DNA from: Clostridia bacterium
GTDB lineage: Bacteria > Bacillota > Clostridia > Oscillospirales > Acutalibacteraceae
Direction: 5' to 3'
Length of the DNA stretch: 42,432 nucleotides
Assembly (NCBI GenBank): GCA_017507805.1
Contig: JAFWAC010000011.1
Coordinates: 1-42,432, forward strand
Below the pieces are notes generated by a model that was not told the DNA's origin, ran no database searches, and was given only the letters and a program-made list of their open reading frames with translations. A program made the position numbers and the translations under genes. The number at the start of each line of letters is the position of its first letter. Within the stretch, counting starts at the first letter, position 1. Below are positions 8,834 through 18,138 of this stretch, piece after piece.

Positions 8834-11800
8834 TTAGTCACTGCAAATATCATAAACATATGCGCTTAAGGTGCCGATATTTGAAGCAAACGATCCACCT
8901 ACACTACTTTCATTATATACAAGGTATTCATTAATTTTCATTATATCATCTGCTGTAAGATCCTTTGTCGCATAACAAGTAAATGAAATTGTGTTAGTTC
9001 CTGTACCGTTATCAATATAGCTTGGATTCCTAAAATATTGTTTAAGTTTTGAAGACAGAGTAAGTGACGGAGTACCTGAAATTGAATTAATCGGTTCGTT
9101 GTAAATCACTGTGAGTACTACCGCTTCATCTTTTGCATACGAAGTGAGCGCAAGTGGCGAAACATTTCTGGCTTTAGGTTCATTATAATCATATACTCTG
9201 AGATGAACATCAAGATTTTTGTACTTCCAATCGTCATCACCGTCACCTGCTGCATCAAAGCATATACTCATATTTTTATTTAATGCGATTAATGCATAAG
9301 GTGTTGAGCTTGAAGTATCTTTTACTGTCCACTTGTTTGATACCATATCTTCATCTTTATCATTAAACACATATCCGTTATAAGTATTTGTATTATAACG
9401 CGGTAAGCTGAGGATTTTACCCCAATCAGCCTTTGAGGTTCCGGCCGATTCGAAACGATACTCTGCAAGGGTTGAACCGCCGCGGTTGGTCGCATCAGTA
9501 AACTTAACCCACTGATAACCCTTATCAACCTCCTTAACATCAAAGGTGACGCGGAATGCATAATCAGTAGCAGTTAAATCGCGGTATTTTTCTTGAGCAT
9601 CGGTAAGATACATATTCATAATTGTTTTGGGATAAATATCACGCCAATCGTTCTTTCCATAACCGCTATCTGTGATGGTAATAGGATCATTTATTACACG
9701 GTGGCTATACCAAGTATAAAGACCGGTGGGTACTTGATAAGAACTTACAGGCATTGTTCTCTTAACGGACTTTGTGCTGCCTAAAACGCCGTTGCAATTA
9801 CCTGTAGAATCAACTACTTTATAAAGCTCCACGCGGTAATAACGGGCTTTACCGCCAATTTGATAGCTGGATAACGGGTTATCTGCATTGTTATCATCCT
9901 TTTCAGTAACCGTAACGGTTTTGCTGAAGTCGGAGGCTGTGAAGGTTGCTATACCGCTACCTTCCTTTGTGGGATTAACATGGATAAAGTGGTATTTATC
10001 CTGCTGAGAAGCTGTTGCGACCTCCGGGGTAACACCATAAGCAGTTCCGTTTTGAGTACGGACATATACCACCTGTGGCTCAGCAGTAACTACTGTTTTA
10101 GCGGGCAGTGTTCTCTTTATAGTATAGGTAGATACACGATTGGTGGTACTTGTGTAGCTAATGGTAAAGGTACCTGCGTGTGCCCACTTAGCAACAAGGC
10201 TATAATCCTTACCTGCCGTCTTAGCAATGGCGGTTATCTTTGTTTCACCCTCATACCATCCAAGGAACTTATATCCTGCCTTTGCGGTAGGTGAGGCAAG
10301 AACAACATCACTTTCAGAGGCAACGGTGTATACTGTTACTGTGTTGGGGTTGGCAGCAGAGCCTACATTCCAATCACTATAAGTGATGCTATATTCATTC
10401 AGCTTCCAAATGGCAAAGAGTGTTACTTGGTTTGCACCGTTAGCATTGCCTGCTATATCGGCAATTGCCGCGCTGTCATTATAGGTGTTTGTACCATCTG
10501 TTGCAGTTGCCCAACCGAGGAAGCTGTATCCAACGCGTTCAAAGGTGTTTTCGGGCAGATAGCCTGTGTAAAGAATCGGCTCGGTGGTAACAAATGTGCC
10601 TGTGCCGTCATTAACATTCAGTACAACGGTATAGGTATTTTCCTCCCACAAAGCATAGAACAGCTTGTGACCGATTGAGCCTGCCGCAATACCCTGAACA
10701 GCATTACCCTCAAAGGCGGCGTTATCGTACCAGCCGATAAAGGTATAGCCTGTGCGTTCGTCAGGTACGCTGAGAGCTACGGTATCCTCCACCGTATACT
10801 CGGTTGCGTTATCGTGTTCATCAGCCTCAACACCTACATAGGTGATGCTGTACCTCTGCTTCTGCCATACTGCATAGAGATGGTATGTATCAACACCGTC
10901 TGTTACAAGCCGGCTCAGTTTATCTGCTGCGTTGTAGGTATCAACACCGTCAGACCAGCCTGTGAATATATAGCCATCGTAGCTGAAGGTGTTATCGCCC
11001 AACGCATCGGTAAACTTGAGCTCAACGGTATCCTCTGTTGCGGTGCCGTTGTTTGCGTGGAAAATAACCTTATAGCTGTTTTCTGTCCAATCAGCGATAT
11101 AGGTAAGGTCGCTTGCAGGCATTACGGTTACGGGTGTCTTGCTCCACTTGAAGGTATAACCCCTCTTTACAGGAATGGGGGCTGTAACTGCTGCGCCGTA
11201 GTAAACCTTTCCTTGGGTGTAGCTTTGACCGTCCGCGCTACCGATACCAAGCTCCCATGTAAGGGTATACTGATTACGGGTGTAATAGTAATCCACCACA
11301 TTATCCTGAGCATTCACCTTGATGGTAATGGTAGTTGTAGCTGCAGGGGCTGTAAAGCCTTCATAGGATTTATGATTAGGCGTTACATCGCTATCCATAT
11401 CAGCCGTACCGTTTTCGGTCTTAGCTAATGAATAACCGTTACCGTCAACATTTTGCTGATAATGGTTTACGGTGTAGCCGTACTGTCCTGCAGTCCATTT
11501 TGCCTTTACGGTAAGGTTTTCAGCGCCCATTGCGGCATCGCTGAATACAGATGAGCCGTTATACCAGCCGCTAAAGCCGTAGCCCTCTCTTGTGGGGGCA
11601 GGCAGATTAATTGATTCGCCGTATTTTGCGGTGATGCTTGTTGGTGTTACTGTACCGCCGTTTGCATCAAAGGTAACGGTATAGGAGTTGCGGGTGTAGT
11701 TGTATTTCACTACCAAGCTTCCGTCAGCCTTAACCGTTACGGTCTGAGTAGACGGTGCCTTAAAGCCTGTGTAGCTCTTAACATTAGGTGTTACATCACT

Positions 11801-14800
11801 ACCGGTAGTGCCCTTCAAATTATCTGTATCCGCAAGGATGTAAGAACCATCAAGCTGCTCCTTGTAATGCTCTACTTTGTAGGCGGTATTGTCGTTTGCT
11901 TTCCATACTGCTTTATAGGTAAGGCTGTTTGCAGGCATTAAGTGTGCAGGTGTAATTTCCCAGCCAACAAAGGTATAGCCTGTGCGGGTTACATTCTGCG
12001 GTGCAATAATTTCGGACTCGTAATAAAGCTCCTTAACAATCGGTGTAGAGCCTTTGTAATTAAGGTCAAAGGTTAAGGTGTGCTTTTTACGACCATAGTT
12101 AATCTTAATAACCGTCTTTCCGCTGCCGTCAACCTCTGCCTCATCACAAACAATGCCTTTTACGGTCATATTTTCAAAGACAATAGCATCCTCAAGCAGG
12201 AATTTTTGGTCGGCGGTGGTAGCACCCTCAACGGCAAGGGAACGCAAATAATCGTCTGTGAATACCCTGCCTGTGACGGTTTCACCCTCAATCATATTCT
12301 GAAGAGTATATCTGCCGTCTGTCTGCTCAACATAATATTCAATGCGGTAAGGGGTATCATTATCCTTTTGCCACATTGCCGTATAGGTTAAATCCTTTGT
12401 GCCCACTGTTTCTGCAACATTTACCTTGGTTGTACCGTCAACCGTCCAGCCTACAAAGCTGTAACCCTTCATTGCCATCTGAGGAGCAGAAATGCTTGCA
12501 CCGTATTTAAGGTTATAGGTGACATCGGTCTCGGCGGTAACATCCTCCCCGTCAACCTTACCTGCATCAAAGGTGATGTTGTGGCGTTCAAGGTTGTAGT
12601 AATAGCGAAGCACGGCGCTACCGTCAGCCTCAACCTTAAGCTCTGCCTTAGCAGGAGCTACATAGCCCGTGTATGTCTTAACATCCGGTGTTACATAGGT
12701 ATCGGTAGTACCCTTAAAGGTTTCGGTTTTATAAAGCTCATATTCACCCGAACGGAAATTTTCTTTATAATGCTCTACCGTATAGGGAATATCGTTGCGA
12801 GCCTTCCACTTAGCATAGATAGAGGCATCTGCCGCAGGCATTTGCTTGGGGAATGTATAAGGTGTTTTAAGTGTCGCATCACTGTACCAGCCTGCGAAGG
12901 TATAACCGAGCTTTTCGGGATTTGCAGGCTTTGTTACCGCCGACTCATAATCCTTAACAATCATTGGAATATATGAGCCGCCGTTGGTGTAGGGCACAAT
13001 CATATAACCGTCACGAAGGTTATCCCAATAAAGTGAAAGTGTGCGGGTAATCGGCTTGGAGCTGAAGGACATCGGTTTTTTCTTCCAAGTAACAATCATT
13101 TCTCCTGTCAGCTTCAAATCGTCCTCATCAGGATGAACGGCAATGATGTTGTTCTTGGGGTCATAGGTGAACTTATCATTGGTCATTGTAATGATAAAGT
13201 TTTCACCGTTTCTGAAGTCATCCTCCCTCTCGGGGTCATTCCAATCATTATAAACAGCGGTTTTGTCCTCGCCTGTTATAAGGTCAAGGTAGTACATATT
13301 AAAGAAATCGTCCGAAAGCTGAATTTGCCGTACAAATTGCTTCATTTTAATATCAGGAACATCGCTTTGCTTCATATTAAAGTCAAGCACATTATCACGG
13401 TGGCCTACCTCGTAAAGCTTCCATTCCTTGTCAAGAAGGTTTACCTCTGCGGAATATCTGCCTCCCAGCGCCTGCGCTTCAAGACCAAGCTCCAAGTAGA
13501 TACCAACCTGTATCAGCAAGGCACCGCTATATTGTGTAGACTTGCCCTTGGATGCGGTATATTTTAATTCATAGAAGAAATAACCGTACAGCTTTGTATA
13601 AGCACCTGCCCCTGCATTAAAGCCTACCGAGCCGAGCTTCTTTGAAATCGCATAAATCGAGAACTCCATCTCAACTCCTGCCTTAAGACCGATGCGGCCC
13701 ATAGCATAGAAGCAGAACTCGTAAGCCTTTTCCTGAAGCTCGATGGTGTCGGAATAAACCTCGCCTGCCTTAAGACTGATTGAGAAAACATGGCGCTTGC
13801 CCTCGATGTATTCAAAATCGAAGCCAACCGAGATGCTGGCATCCAGCTGAACCACGAAGTCAAGTGAAAAGCTGATGTTAATCAACGGAATACCAAAGGG
13901 AATAGACTTTTTAACCTCGGTAATATTTTTTTCCAAAAGCTTAATCCAATCCGATTCAGCCTTAACCATTTCGGAATAACGCTGAACCAGCTTGTTTTGG
14001 TTTTCTACTGCTTTTTCTGCATTATCGCCATCCTCTGCCTCGGCATCGCTCAGCAATTCCTTAATTTTGGCAGCCATATCAACAGCGCCTTCAATGCCAT
14101 TGTCGTCTTTATCGTTTTCCTCATCATCGTCATCATTTTTCTTGGTTACCATGGTGGCATTAAAGGAAATCGCGGTATAGTTCATAACATCCACATTTGC
14201 GGCAGCCTTAATATCGGAAATATAAGGAATGATAACCGCCCAATCCCAGACAGCATCAGCGCTTGCGCTAAAGTCAACACCAATCTCCTCAACAAAGCTA
14301 CCTGTAATGGTGATTTCCAAATGTCCGTCAGAGCTATCAGAGGAGATGGTAAAGACTACCTTTACATCTAAGCTGAGAGATATACCCTTCTTGTCGGCAT
14401 CTGTGCCTGCGATATCTCCAAGGTGGGTTGGATTTTTACTTACTCTTGCCTTAACGGTGGTTTCCTCAATCTCTACCTTGATTCCGCCACCTGCCATAAG
14501 CTTAAGCTGTTCAGGGGAAACGGCTGTTCCGTCCTTGAGAGTAACCTTATAATCCTCAAGATTAATATTTTCACTAAGAGCAGTAAAGTTTTCGGTTGCA
14601 AGGGAAAGTGAGGTCAGGTACAATGCCGCTTCCTCAGCAAAGCCGCTGTTCACTGCCTGTTGCTCGATTTCGGACTCTATTTCCTCGGTGTCCATACCCT
14701 CAAGCAGCTCCTGCGCCGACATTTCCTCCTCGGTGTAAACATCCAAACAGGACTCAACATCCTCCCAAGTCACCTTAATAAAGGTAACGGTAGTGGTATC

Positions 14801-16267
14801 ATTATCATTCGCGGTTACTTTTGTAATCTTACCGTAGCCTGTAAGGGCGGCGGCATTTTCACCTGTGCTTACACCGTAATCACCGGTATAGAAGGCAAGG
14901 AAATCGCCAACATCTACGGTGGTCTGACTGTCTAAATTATTATAGGAATATATATCTGCAGAATAATCGAGATACTTGTTTTCTACCGTTACGGTATTAA
15001 CATCGGTATCGGTATCGGCGGCTTCGGGCATCGGAAGCACATCGGGAGTGAATATAACATCCTCTGCGTCAGCGCTTTCGTATGTATACTTGTTGCCGCT
15101 TACCTCGGTGATTTCAAGATAAGCCATGTCACCGAGCTTACTTTCAGGTGTATCCTTTGTTCTCTTGGTCGGAATTTCTCCGTCATAGACACAAACGATG
15201 TCACCCATTTTAATATCGCTGTTACCCGTATAGTTAAAGCTACCTGTTGAAAGGTCGGTTACTGTTACTGTGTTGTCCTTAGCCTCATACAGAGCTAAAT
15301 CCAAGGTAGAAACACTCTGACCGTTATTAATGATATTACTTACCTTATTTAAAGGCAGGTACTTAATATCCGACTTCATAGTGAGGTTCATAACCTCGTC
15401 ACGGTGGACGGTGAAGTTATAATCACGGGCTGTCTCAGGCTGGTCCTTAAAGGTGAGCTTATCGCTGTTTAAGGTGATGCGGTAAGAACAGCCCTCACTG
15501 AAGCCGTCCCTTCCCTTGACCGTGAATGCACCCGTAGTTCCGCTTACTGTAATGATGTTCTCAGCATCAGGATCGGTCAAATCGGTTGCGCTGATAACCG
15601 CCAAAACATCATCAGCCGTCATATTCGGGTCAGAGGACAATACCGTAATAGCAAAGTCGGTATCAACATCTACTGCGCTTGCAAAGGTTACGACATCTAA
15701 GGTGTCAAGAGGTGCCTGCTCTAACCAATTAGCATAGAGGGTAATACTCTTTGTAACCTTATCGGTGCTTTGAACCGTTTGCTTCAATGCGGCATCATAG
15801 CACCAGCCAACAAAGATATGCTCTACCCAATAAGGTGTCGGCAAAGTGCTGATAAGAGTGCCCTCCAGCACGATTTTATCCGCAATGGCTGTACCGCCGC
15901 CGGTTTCAAACTTAACGGTAAAGCGCTCCAAGCCGCGCAAAAGCTTAGTGCCGTAGCCGCCAACAACATATTGACGGATACAGCTCACATCCTTTGCAGT
16001 AACATAACCGTCTGCGTTGACATCTGCGGCAAGGGCATTAATTTTAACATCATAGCCGCCTGCAATGTGTCTGCGCACTAAGTTTACATCCAATGCGTCT
16101 ATCCTGCCATCGCCGTTGACATCACCGGGGGTGTAATCGGAGGTTCGGGACATTGCGGCATCAATAGCATCTGCGATTACGCTTGTTGGTACGAGCTGTA
16201 AAAGAAATACAACAGCCAGCAATACAGAAAGTGCTTGCTTTAACCAATTATTCTTTATTCTAAGCAT
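8834..16267 (-). CDS. Giant secreted repeat protein with N-terminal dockerin and InlB-type B repeats
   Basis: A 2477-residue protein behind a strong AAGGAGG site that overlaps the stop of the cohesin-like gene. Residues 1-33 are a signal peptide. Residues 48-106 form a type I dockerin with two calcium loops, DVNGDGRIDALD (49-60) and DVNADGYVTAKD (82-93), each followed by a helix ending in GGY. One InlB/Flg_new repeat follows (FVGWCYDA). Then comes a region of roughly 900 residues with acidic linkers and alternating amphipathic strands that I do not recognise. About nine more Flg_new repeats (FAGWYSDA, FVGWTVDG, FSGWYNGS, FIGWYDNA, FLGWYEGE and others) are interleaved with at least four MucBP-like units (YxVEHYKE). 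The last 350 residues are non-repetitive and end without LPXTG, SLH or a membrane segment. Surface attachment therefore probably depends on the dockerin. It is likely an adhesin or matrix protein. Confidence 0.92.
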   Translation of the reverse strand: MLRIKNNWLKQALSVLLAVVFLLQLVPTSVIADAIDAAMSRTSDYTPGDVNGDGRIDALDVNLVRRHIAGGYDVKINALAADVNADGYVTAKDVSCIRQYVVGGYGTKLLRGLERFTVKFETGGGTAIADKIVLEGTLISTLPTPYWVEHIFVGWCYDAALKQTVQSTDKVTKSITLYANWLEQAPLDTLDVVTFASAVDVDTDFAITVLSSDPNMTADDVLAVISATDLTDPDAENIITVSGTTGAFTVKGRDGFSEGCSYRITLNSDKLTFKDQPETARDYNFTVHRDEVMNLTMKSDIKYLPLNKVSNIINNGQSVSTLDLALYEAKDNTVTVTDLSTGSFNYTGNSDIKMGDIVCVYDGEIPTKRTKDTPESKLGDMAYLEITEVSGNKYTYESADAEDVIFTPDVLPMPEAADTDTDVNTVTVENKYLDYSADIYSYNNLDSQTTVDVGDFLAFYTGDYGVSTGENAAALTGYGKITKVTANDNDTTTVTFIKVTWEDVESCLDVYTEEEMSAQELLEGMDTEEIESEIEQQAVNSGFAEEAALYLTSLSLATENFTALSENINLEDYKVTLKDGTAVSPEQLKLMAGGGIKVEIEETTVKARVSKNPTHLGDIAGTDADKKGISLSLDVKVVFTISSDSSDGHLEITITGSFVEEIGVDFSASADAVWDWAVIIPYISDIKAAANVDVMNYTAISFNATMVTKKNDDDDEENDKDDNGIEGAVDMAAKIKELLSDAEAEDGDNAEKAVENQNKLVQRYSEMVKAESDWIKLLEKNITEVKKSIPFGIPLINISFSLDFVVQLDASISVGFDFEYIEGKRHVFSISLKAGEVYSDTIELQEKAYEFCFYAMGRIGLKAGVEMEFSIYAISKKLGSVGFNAGAGAYTKLYGYFFYELKYTASKGKSTQYSGALLIQVGIYLELGLEAQALGGRYSAEVNLLDKEWKLYEVGHRDNVLDFNMKQSDVPDIKMKQFVRQIQLSDDFFNMYYLDLITGEDKTAVYNDWNDPEREDDFRNGENFIITMTNDKFTYDPKNNIIAVHPDEDDLKLTGEMIVTWKKKPMSFSSKPITRTLSLYWDNLRDGYMIVPYTNGGSYIPMIVKDYESAVTKPANPEKLGYTFAGWYSDATLKTPYTFPKQMPAADASIYAKWKARNDIPYTVEHYKENFRSGEYELYKTETFKGTTDTYVTPDVKTYTGYVAPAKAELKVEADGSAVLRYYYNLERHNITFDAGKVDGEDVTAETDVTYNLKYGASISAPQMAMKGYSFVGWTVDGTTKVNVAETVGTKDLTYTAMWQKDNDTPYRIEYYVEQTDGRYTLQNMIEGETVTGRVFTDDYLRSLAVEGATTADQKFLLEDAIVFENMTVKGIVCDEAEVDGSGKTVIKINYGRKKHTLTFDLNYKGSTPIVKELYYESEIIAPQNVTRTGYTFVGWEITPAHLMPANSLTYKAVWKANDNTAYKVEHYKEQLDGSYILADTDNLKGTTGSDVTPNVKSYTGFKAPSTQTVTVKADGSLVVKYNYTRNSYTVTFDANGGTVTPTSITAKYGESINLPAPTREGYGFSGWYNGSSVFSDAAMGAENLTVKAKWTAGQYGYTVNHYQQNVDGNGYSLAKTENGTADMDSDVTPNHKSYEGFTAPAATTTITIKVNAQDNVVDYYYTRNQYTLTWELGIGSADGQSYTQGKVYYGAAVTAPIPVKRGYTFKWSKTPVTVMPASDLTYIADWTENSYKVIFHANNGTATEDTVELKFTDALGDNTFSYDGYIFTGWSDGVDTYNAADKLSRLVTDGVDTYHLYAVWQKQRYSITYVGVEADEHDNATEYTVEDTVALSVPDERTGYTFIGWYDNAAFEGNAVQGIAAGSIGHKLFYALWEENTYTVVLNVNDGTGTFVTTEPILYTGYLPENTFERVGYSFLGWATATDGTNTYNDSAAIADIAGNANGANQVTLFAIWKLNEYSITYSDWNVGSAANPNTVTVYTVASESDVVLASPTAKAGYKFLGWYEGETKITAIAKTAGKDYSLVAKWAHAGTFTISYTSTTNRVSTYTIKRTLPAKTVVTAEPQVVYVRTQNGTAYGVTPEVATASQQDKYHFIHVNPTKEGSGIATFTASDFSKTVTVTEKDDNNADNPLSSYQIGGKARYYRVELYKVVDSTGNCNGVLGSTKSVKRTMPVSSYQVPTGLYTWYSHRVINDPITITDSGYGKNDWRDIYPKTIMNMYLTDAQEKYRDLTATDYAFRVTFDVKEVDKGYQWVKFTDATNRGGSTLAEYRFESAGTSKADWGKILSLPRYNTNTYNGYVFNDKDEDMVSNKWTVKDTSSSTPYALIALNKNMSICFDAAGDGDDDWKYKNLDVHLRVYDYNEPKARNVSPLALTSYAKDEAVVLTVIYNEPINSISGTPSLTLSSKLKQYFRNPSYIDNGTGTNTISFTCYATKDLTADDIMKINEYLVYNESSVGGSFASNIGTLSAYVYDICSD

Positions 16268-16279
16268 TGTATTTCCTCC

Positions 16280-17071
16280 TTATTTAACGGTAACAGAGCC
16301 ATTTTCCAAGTATACCTTGGGTGTCTTGTAGGCTTCATCGAAAACAGCGCCTTTATCATAGGATAATTTCACATCATATTTGCCTGAAGCGGCTGTGTCA
16401 TTGATTTTAAAGGTGAGACTAAACAAGATGCCGTCCTTTTTATCCTCGCTTTGCAGCTCCAGAGCATCCAGCATAAAGGTATAGGGGGAAGTCTTTGCGT
16501 CTGAGCCGGGAGATGTAAGGGTAAGTCCGGGATGTTCGGTTTTTTTGCCCTCCTTGAAGGAGAATACCTTATCGTCCACCGAAACCTTTAAAACCGCACC
16601 CATAATACCGGGGTTGTTTATAACACGGATATTTATTGACGCTTCGCCCGAGCTCTTATCTACTGTAACATGCTCCGCATAAATCACAGTCTTGGTAGTG
16701 GTATAGGTAGCTGTCACCACCAAATCCGAGGTAACCTTATCAAACGCCTTATCCCATCCCTCAAAGGTGAAATTCTCACGCGCGGGGTCTGCAGGAGCAT
16801 TAGCCGACTCGCCCTTTTCCACCTTCTGAGTATCCAAAACCGTACCGTCATAATCCTTGAATGTAACGATAAAGGTATCTGCCTGTGTATCGGCTGAGGG
16901 TGTATCAGAATCGGTGGGGGCGGTCTGCGTTGTTCCGTCTCCCTGTGCCGGCAAATCGTTCTTACAACCCTTTAAAACAACCGCCATTGTTACCACAAGC
17001 GCAATAACCGCTACCGCGGCAACAACGACTATGATTGCTTTCGATTTAGTGAAGCCTGTTCCCATATTCAT
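16280..17071 (-). CDS. Membrane-anchored cohesin-like protein, candidate partner of the adjacent dockerin
   Basis: A 263-residue protein. Residues 12-34 form a single membrane segment (AIIVVVAAVAVIALVVTMAV). A Thr/Asp/Ser-rich linker follows (37-65), then one InlB-type repeat (66-125, with FTFEGWDKAF) and a domain from 127 to the end. That domain has the cohesin layout: a first strand, INIRVINNPGIMGAVLKVSVD, and the closing block DGILFSLTFKINDTAASGKY, then a final strand LENGSVTVK. Cohesins commonly end in FxNGSITV-like strands after TFKVKxxAxxGxY. LKGC at 33-36 is a poor lipobox, so a membrane anchor is more likely than a lipoprotein. The start ATG has GGAGG seven bases upstream. It is first in the operon, 12 bases before the giant dockerin protein, behind a MerR-type promoter. 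The cohesin call rests on pattern, not a search. Confidence 0.78.
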   Translation of the reverse strand: MNMGTGFTKSKAIIVVVAAVAVIALVVTMAVVLKGCKNDLPAQGDGTTQTAPTDSDTPSADTQADTFIVTFKDYDGTVLDTQKVEKGESANAPADPARENFTFEGWDKAFDKVTSDLVVTATYTTTKTVIYAEHVTVDKSSGEASINIRVINNPGIMGAVLKVSVDDKVFSFKEGKKTEHPGLTLTSPGSDAKTSPYTFMLDALELQSEDKKDGILFSLTFKINDTAASGKYDVKLSYDKGAVFDEAYKTPKVYLENGSVTVK

Positions 17072-17127
17072 AGCTTTACCTCCATGATTTTCATTTTCCT
17101 GATAAATTTAAGTTTTCAAAATTAATC

Positions 17128-17156
17128 TTGAAAAAACACATTTATACTATTATACT
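17128..17156 (+). promoter_or_regulatory. Promoter of the MerR-family regulator gene
   Basis: TTGAAA (17128-17133), a 17-base spacer and TATACT (17151-17156) on the plus strand. The predicted start point near 17163 lies just before the dyad at 17171-17180, so the regulator could repress itself by binding there. Confidence 0.6.
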
Positions 17157-17158
17157 AT

Positions 17159-17189
17159 ATTATAAGTCATCCCCTAAGGGACAAGTCAA
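17159..17189 (-). promoter_or_regulatory. MerR-type promoter with 19-bp spacer and central dyad, driving the cohesin/dockerin operon
   Basis: On the minus strand TTGACT (17184-17189) and a consensus TATAAT (17159-17164) are separated by 19 bases, too long for unaided sigma-A use. The spacer is centred on the dyad TCCCTTAGGGGA. A 19-20 bp spacer with a dyad is the hallmark of promoters activated by MerR-family proteins through DNA distortion. A MerR-family gene begins 40 bases away on the other strand. Confidence 0.8.
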
Positions 17190-17229
17190 GACTAATTTCC
17201 GATTTTTTTGTTTTTAGAGGTGCGCGCGA

Positions 17230-18012
17230 ATGAAAAAGCATGATAAATCGTTATTCCAAATCGGTGAGGTTACCAAAATAATGGGTGTCACCCGAAAAAC
17301 CTTGCTTGTTTTTGAGGATATGGGACTTTTAACCCCTGCTGTAAAAGATGAAGAAAGCGGTTACAGATATTATTCGGCAGACAATATGACACAGATCAGG
17401 GCAATCCGTTCCTTGCAAGCATTGGGGCTGTCCCTGAAAGAGGTAGCAGAATACTATTACGACACAGAAAACATTGACGCGCATTTGAAGCGCCTTATGG
17501 ATCTACGGTCTGCATTAGATAAAAATATTCAGATGCTTCAGGTTCGTGCAGCCAAGCAAGGCGATCTGACCGTAAGAAAAACCACTCTGCCACGACAGGT
17601 CTGCTTTTGCCGTCATTATGAGTGTGAAAATGTAGTTGTTGCGGCAAATGTTCTGCGAGATACATATATTGCCGCCGCCCGTACCGGTAAAATGGCTATG
17701 CTTGGCCGTATGTTTACTATGCGTGTATCGCTCCCGACCGATAAGTTAGATCTTATGTGCTGTATTCCCGTAGAGGATGATTTTGAAGGTGCTGAGCGTA
17801 TAGAGTTCCCTGAAACTCCAGCACTTTGCATCTATTACCGTGGACCGTACGAGGGAACTGCTACCGCCATCAAAGCACTAATGGCTTATGTAAAAGAAAA
17901 CAACATCGAAATTACAGGCTCGTTCCGTTCTATTTATATGGAGGGTCCACCCAACCGCGGAAAAAACAGCGATGATTATATAACACAGGTGGCTGTGCCG
18001 ATTAAGGGATAA
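17230..18012 (+). CDS. MerR-family transcriptional activator with GyrI-like effector domain (BmrR-like)
   Basis: A 260-residue regulator. Residues about 8-77 are the winged MerR DNA-binding domain (LFQIGEVTKIMGVTRKTLLVFEDMG, then SGYRYYSADNMTQI). Residues 80-112 form the dimer coiled coil. Residues 115-260 look like a GyrI/effector-binding domain (CFCRHYECENVVVAA..., ALCIYYRGPYEGTATAIKALMAYV...). BmrR-type proteins bind drug-like or amphipathic ligands in this domain and activate promoters with 19-bp spacers. Tyr replacement in the usual Y-x-E (LVFEDMG for the common RYYEDIG) is a small departure. It is divergent from the cohesin/dockerin operon, whose promoter matches its expected target. 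The ligand is unknown. Confidence 0.88.
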   Translation: MKKHDKSLFQIGEVTKIMGVTRKTLLVFEDMGLLTPAVKDEESGYRYYSADNMTQIRAIRSLQALGLSLKEVAEYYYDTENIDAHLKRLMDLRSALDKNIQMLQVRAAKQGDLTVRKTTLPRQVCFCRHYECENVVVAANVLRDTYIAAARTGKMAMLGRMFTMRVSLPTDKLDLMCCIPVEDDFEGAERIEFPETPALCIYYRGPYEGTATAIKALMAYVKENNIEITGSFRSIYMEGPPNRGKNSDDYITQVAVPIKG

Positions 18013-18063
18013 TATATCAGTCTCTCAAACTAATTTAACCCACCCTTTTCCCGTAAAAAACAC

Positions 18064-18093
18064 TTGAATATTTAGCTTGAAAAATTGTATATT
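18064..18093 (+). promoter_or_regulatory. Possible promoter of the DUF421 gene
   Basis: TTGAAT (18064-18069), an 18-base spacer and TATATT (18088-18093), 45 bases before the ATG. The 126-base gap is AT-rich, so this is weak evidence. Read-through from the MerR gene is also possible. Confidence 0.35.
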
Positions 18094-18138
18094 TACTTCA
18101 TTTTATAACACACTAAAAAGAAACGAACAGGTGATAAA

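Noticed and set aside
9593-15737. Many plus-strand frames of 60-200 codons opposite the giant gene
   Set aside because: They follow the codon pattern of the real minus-strand gene and have no ribosome sites or recognisable products.
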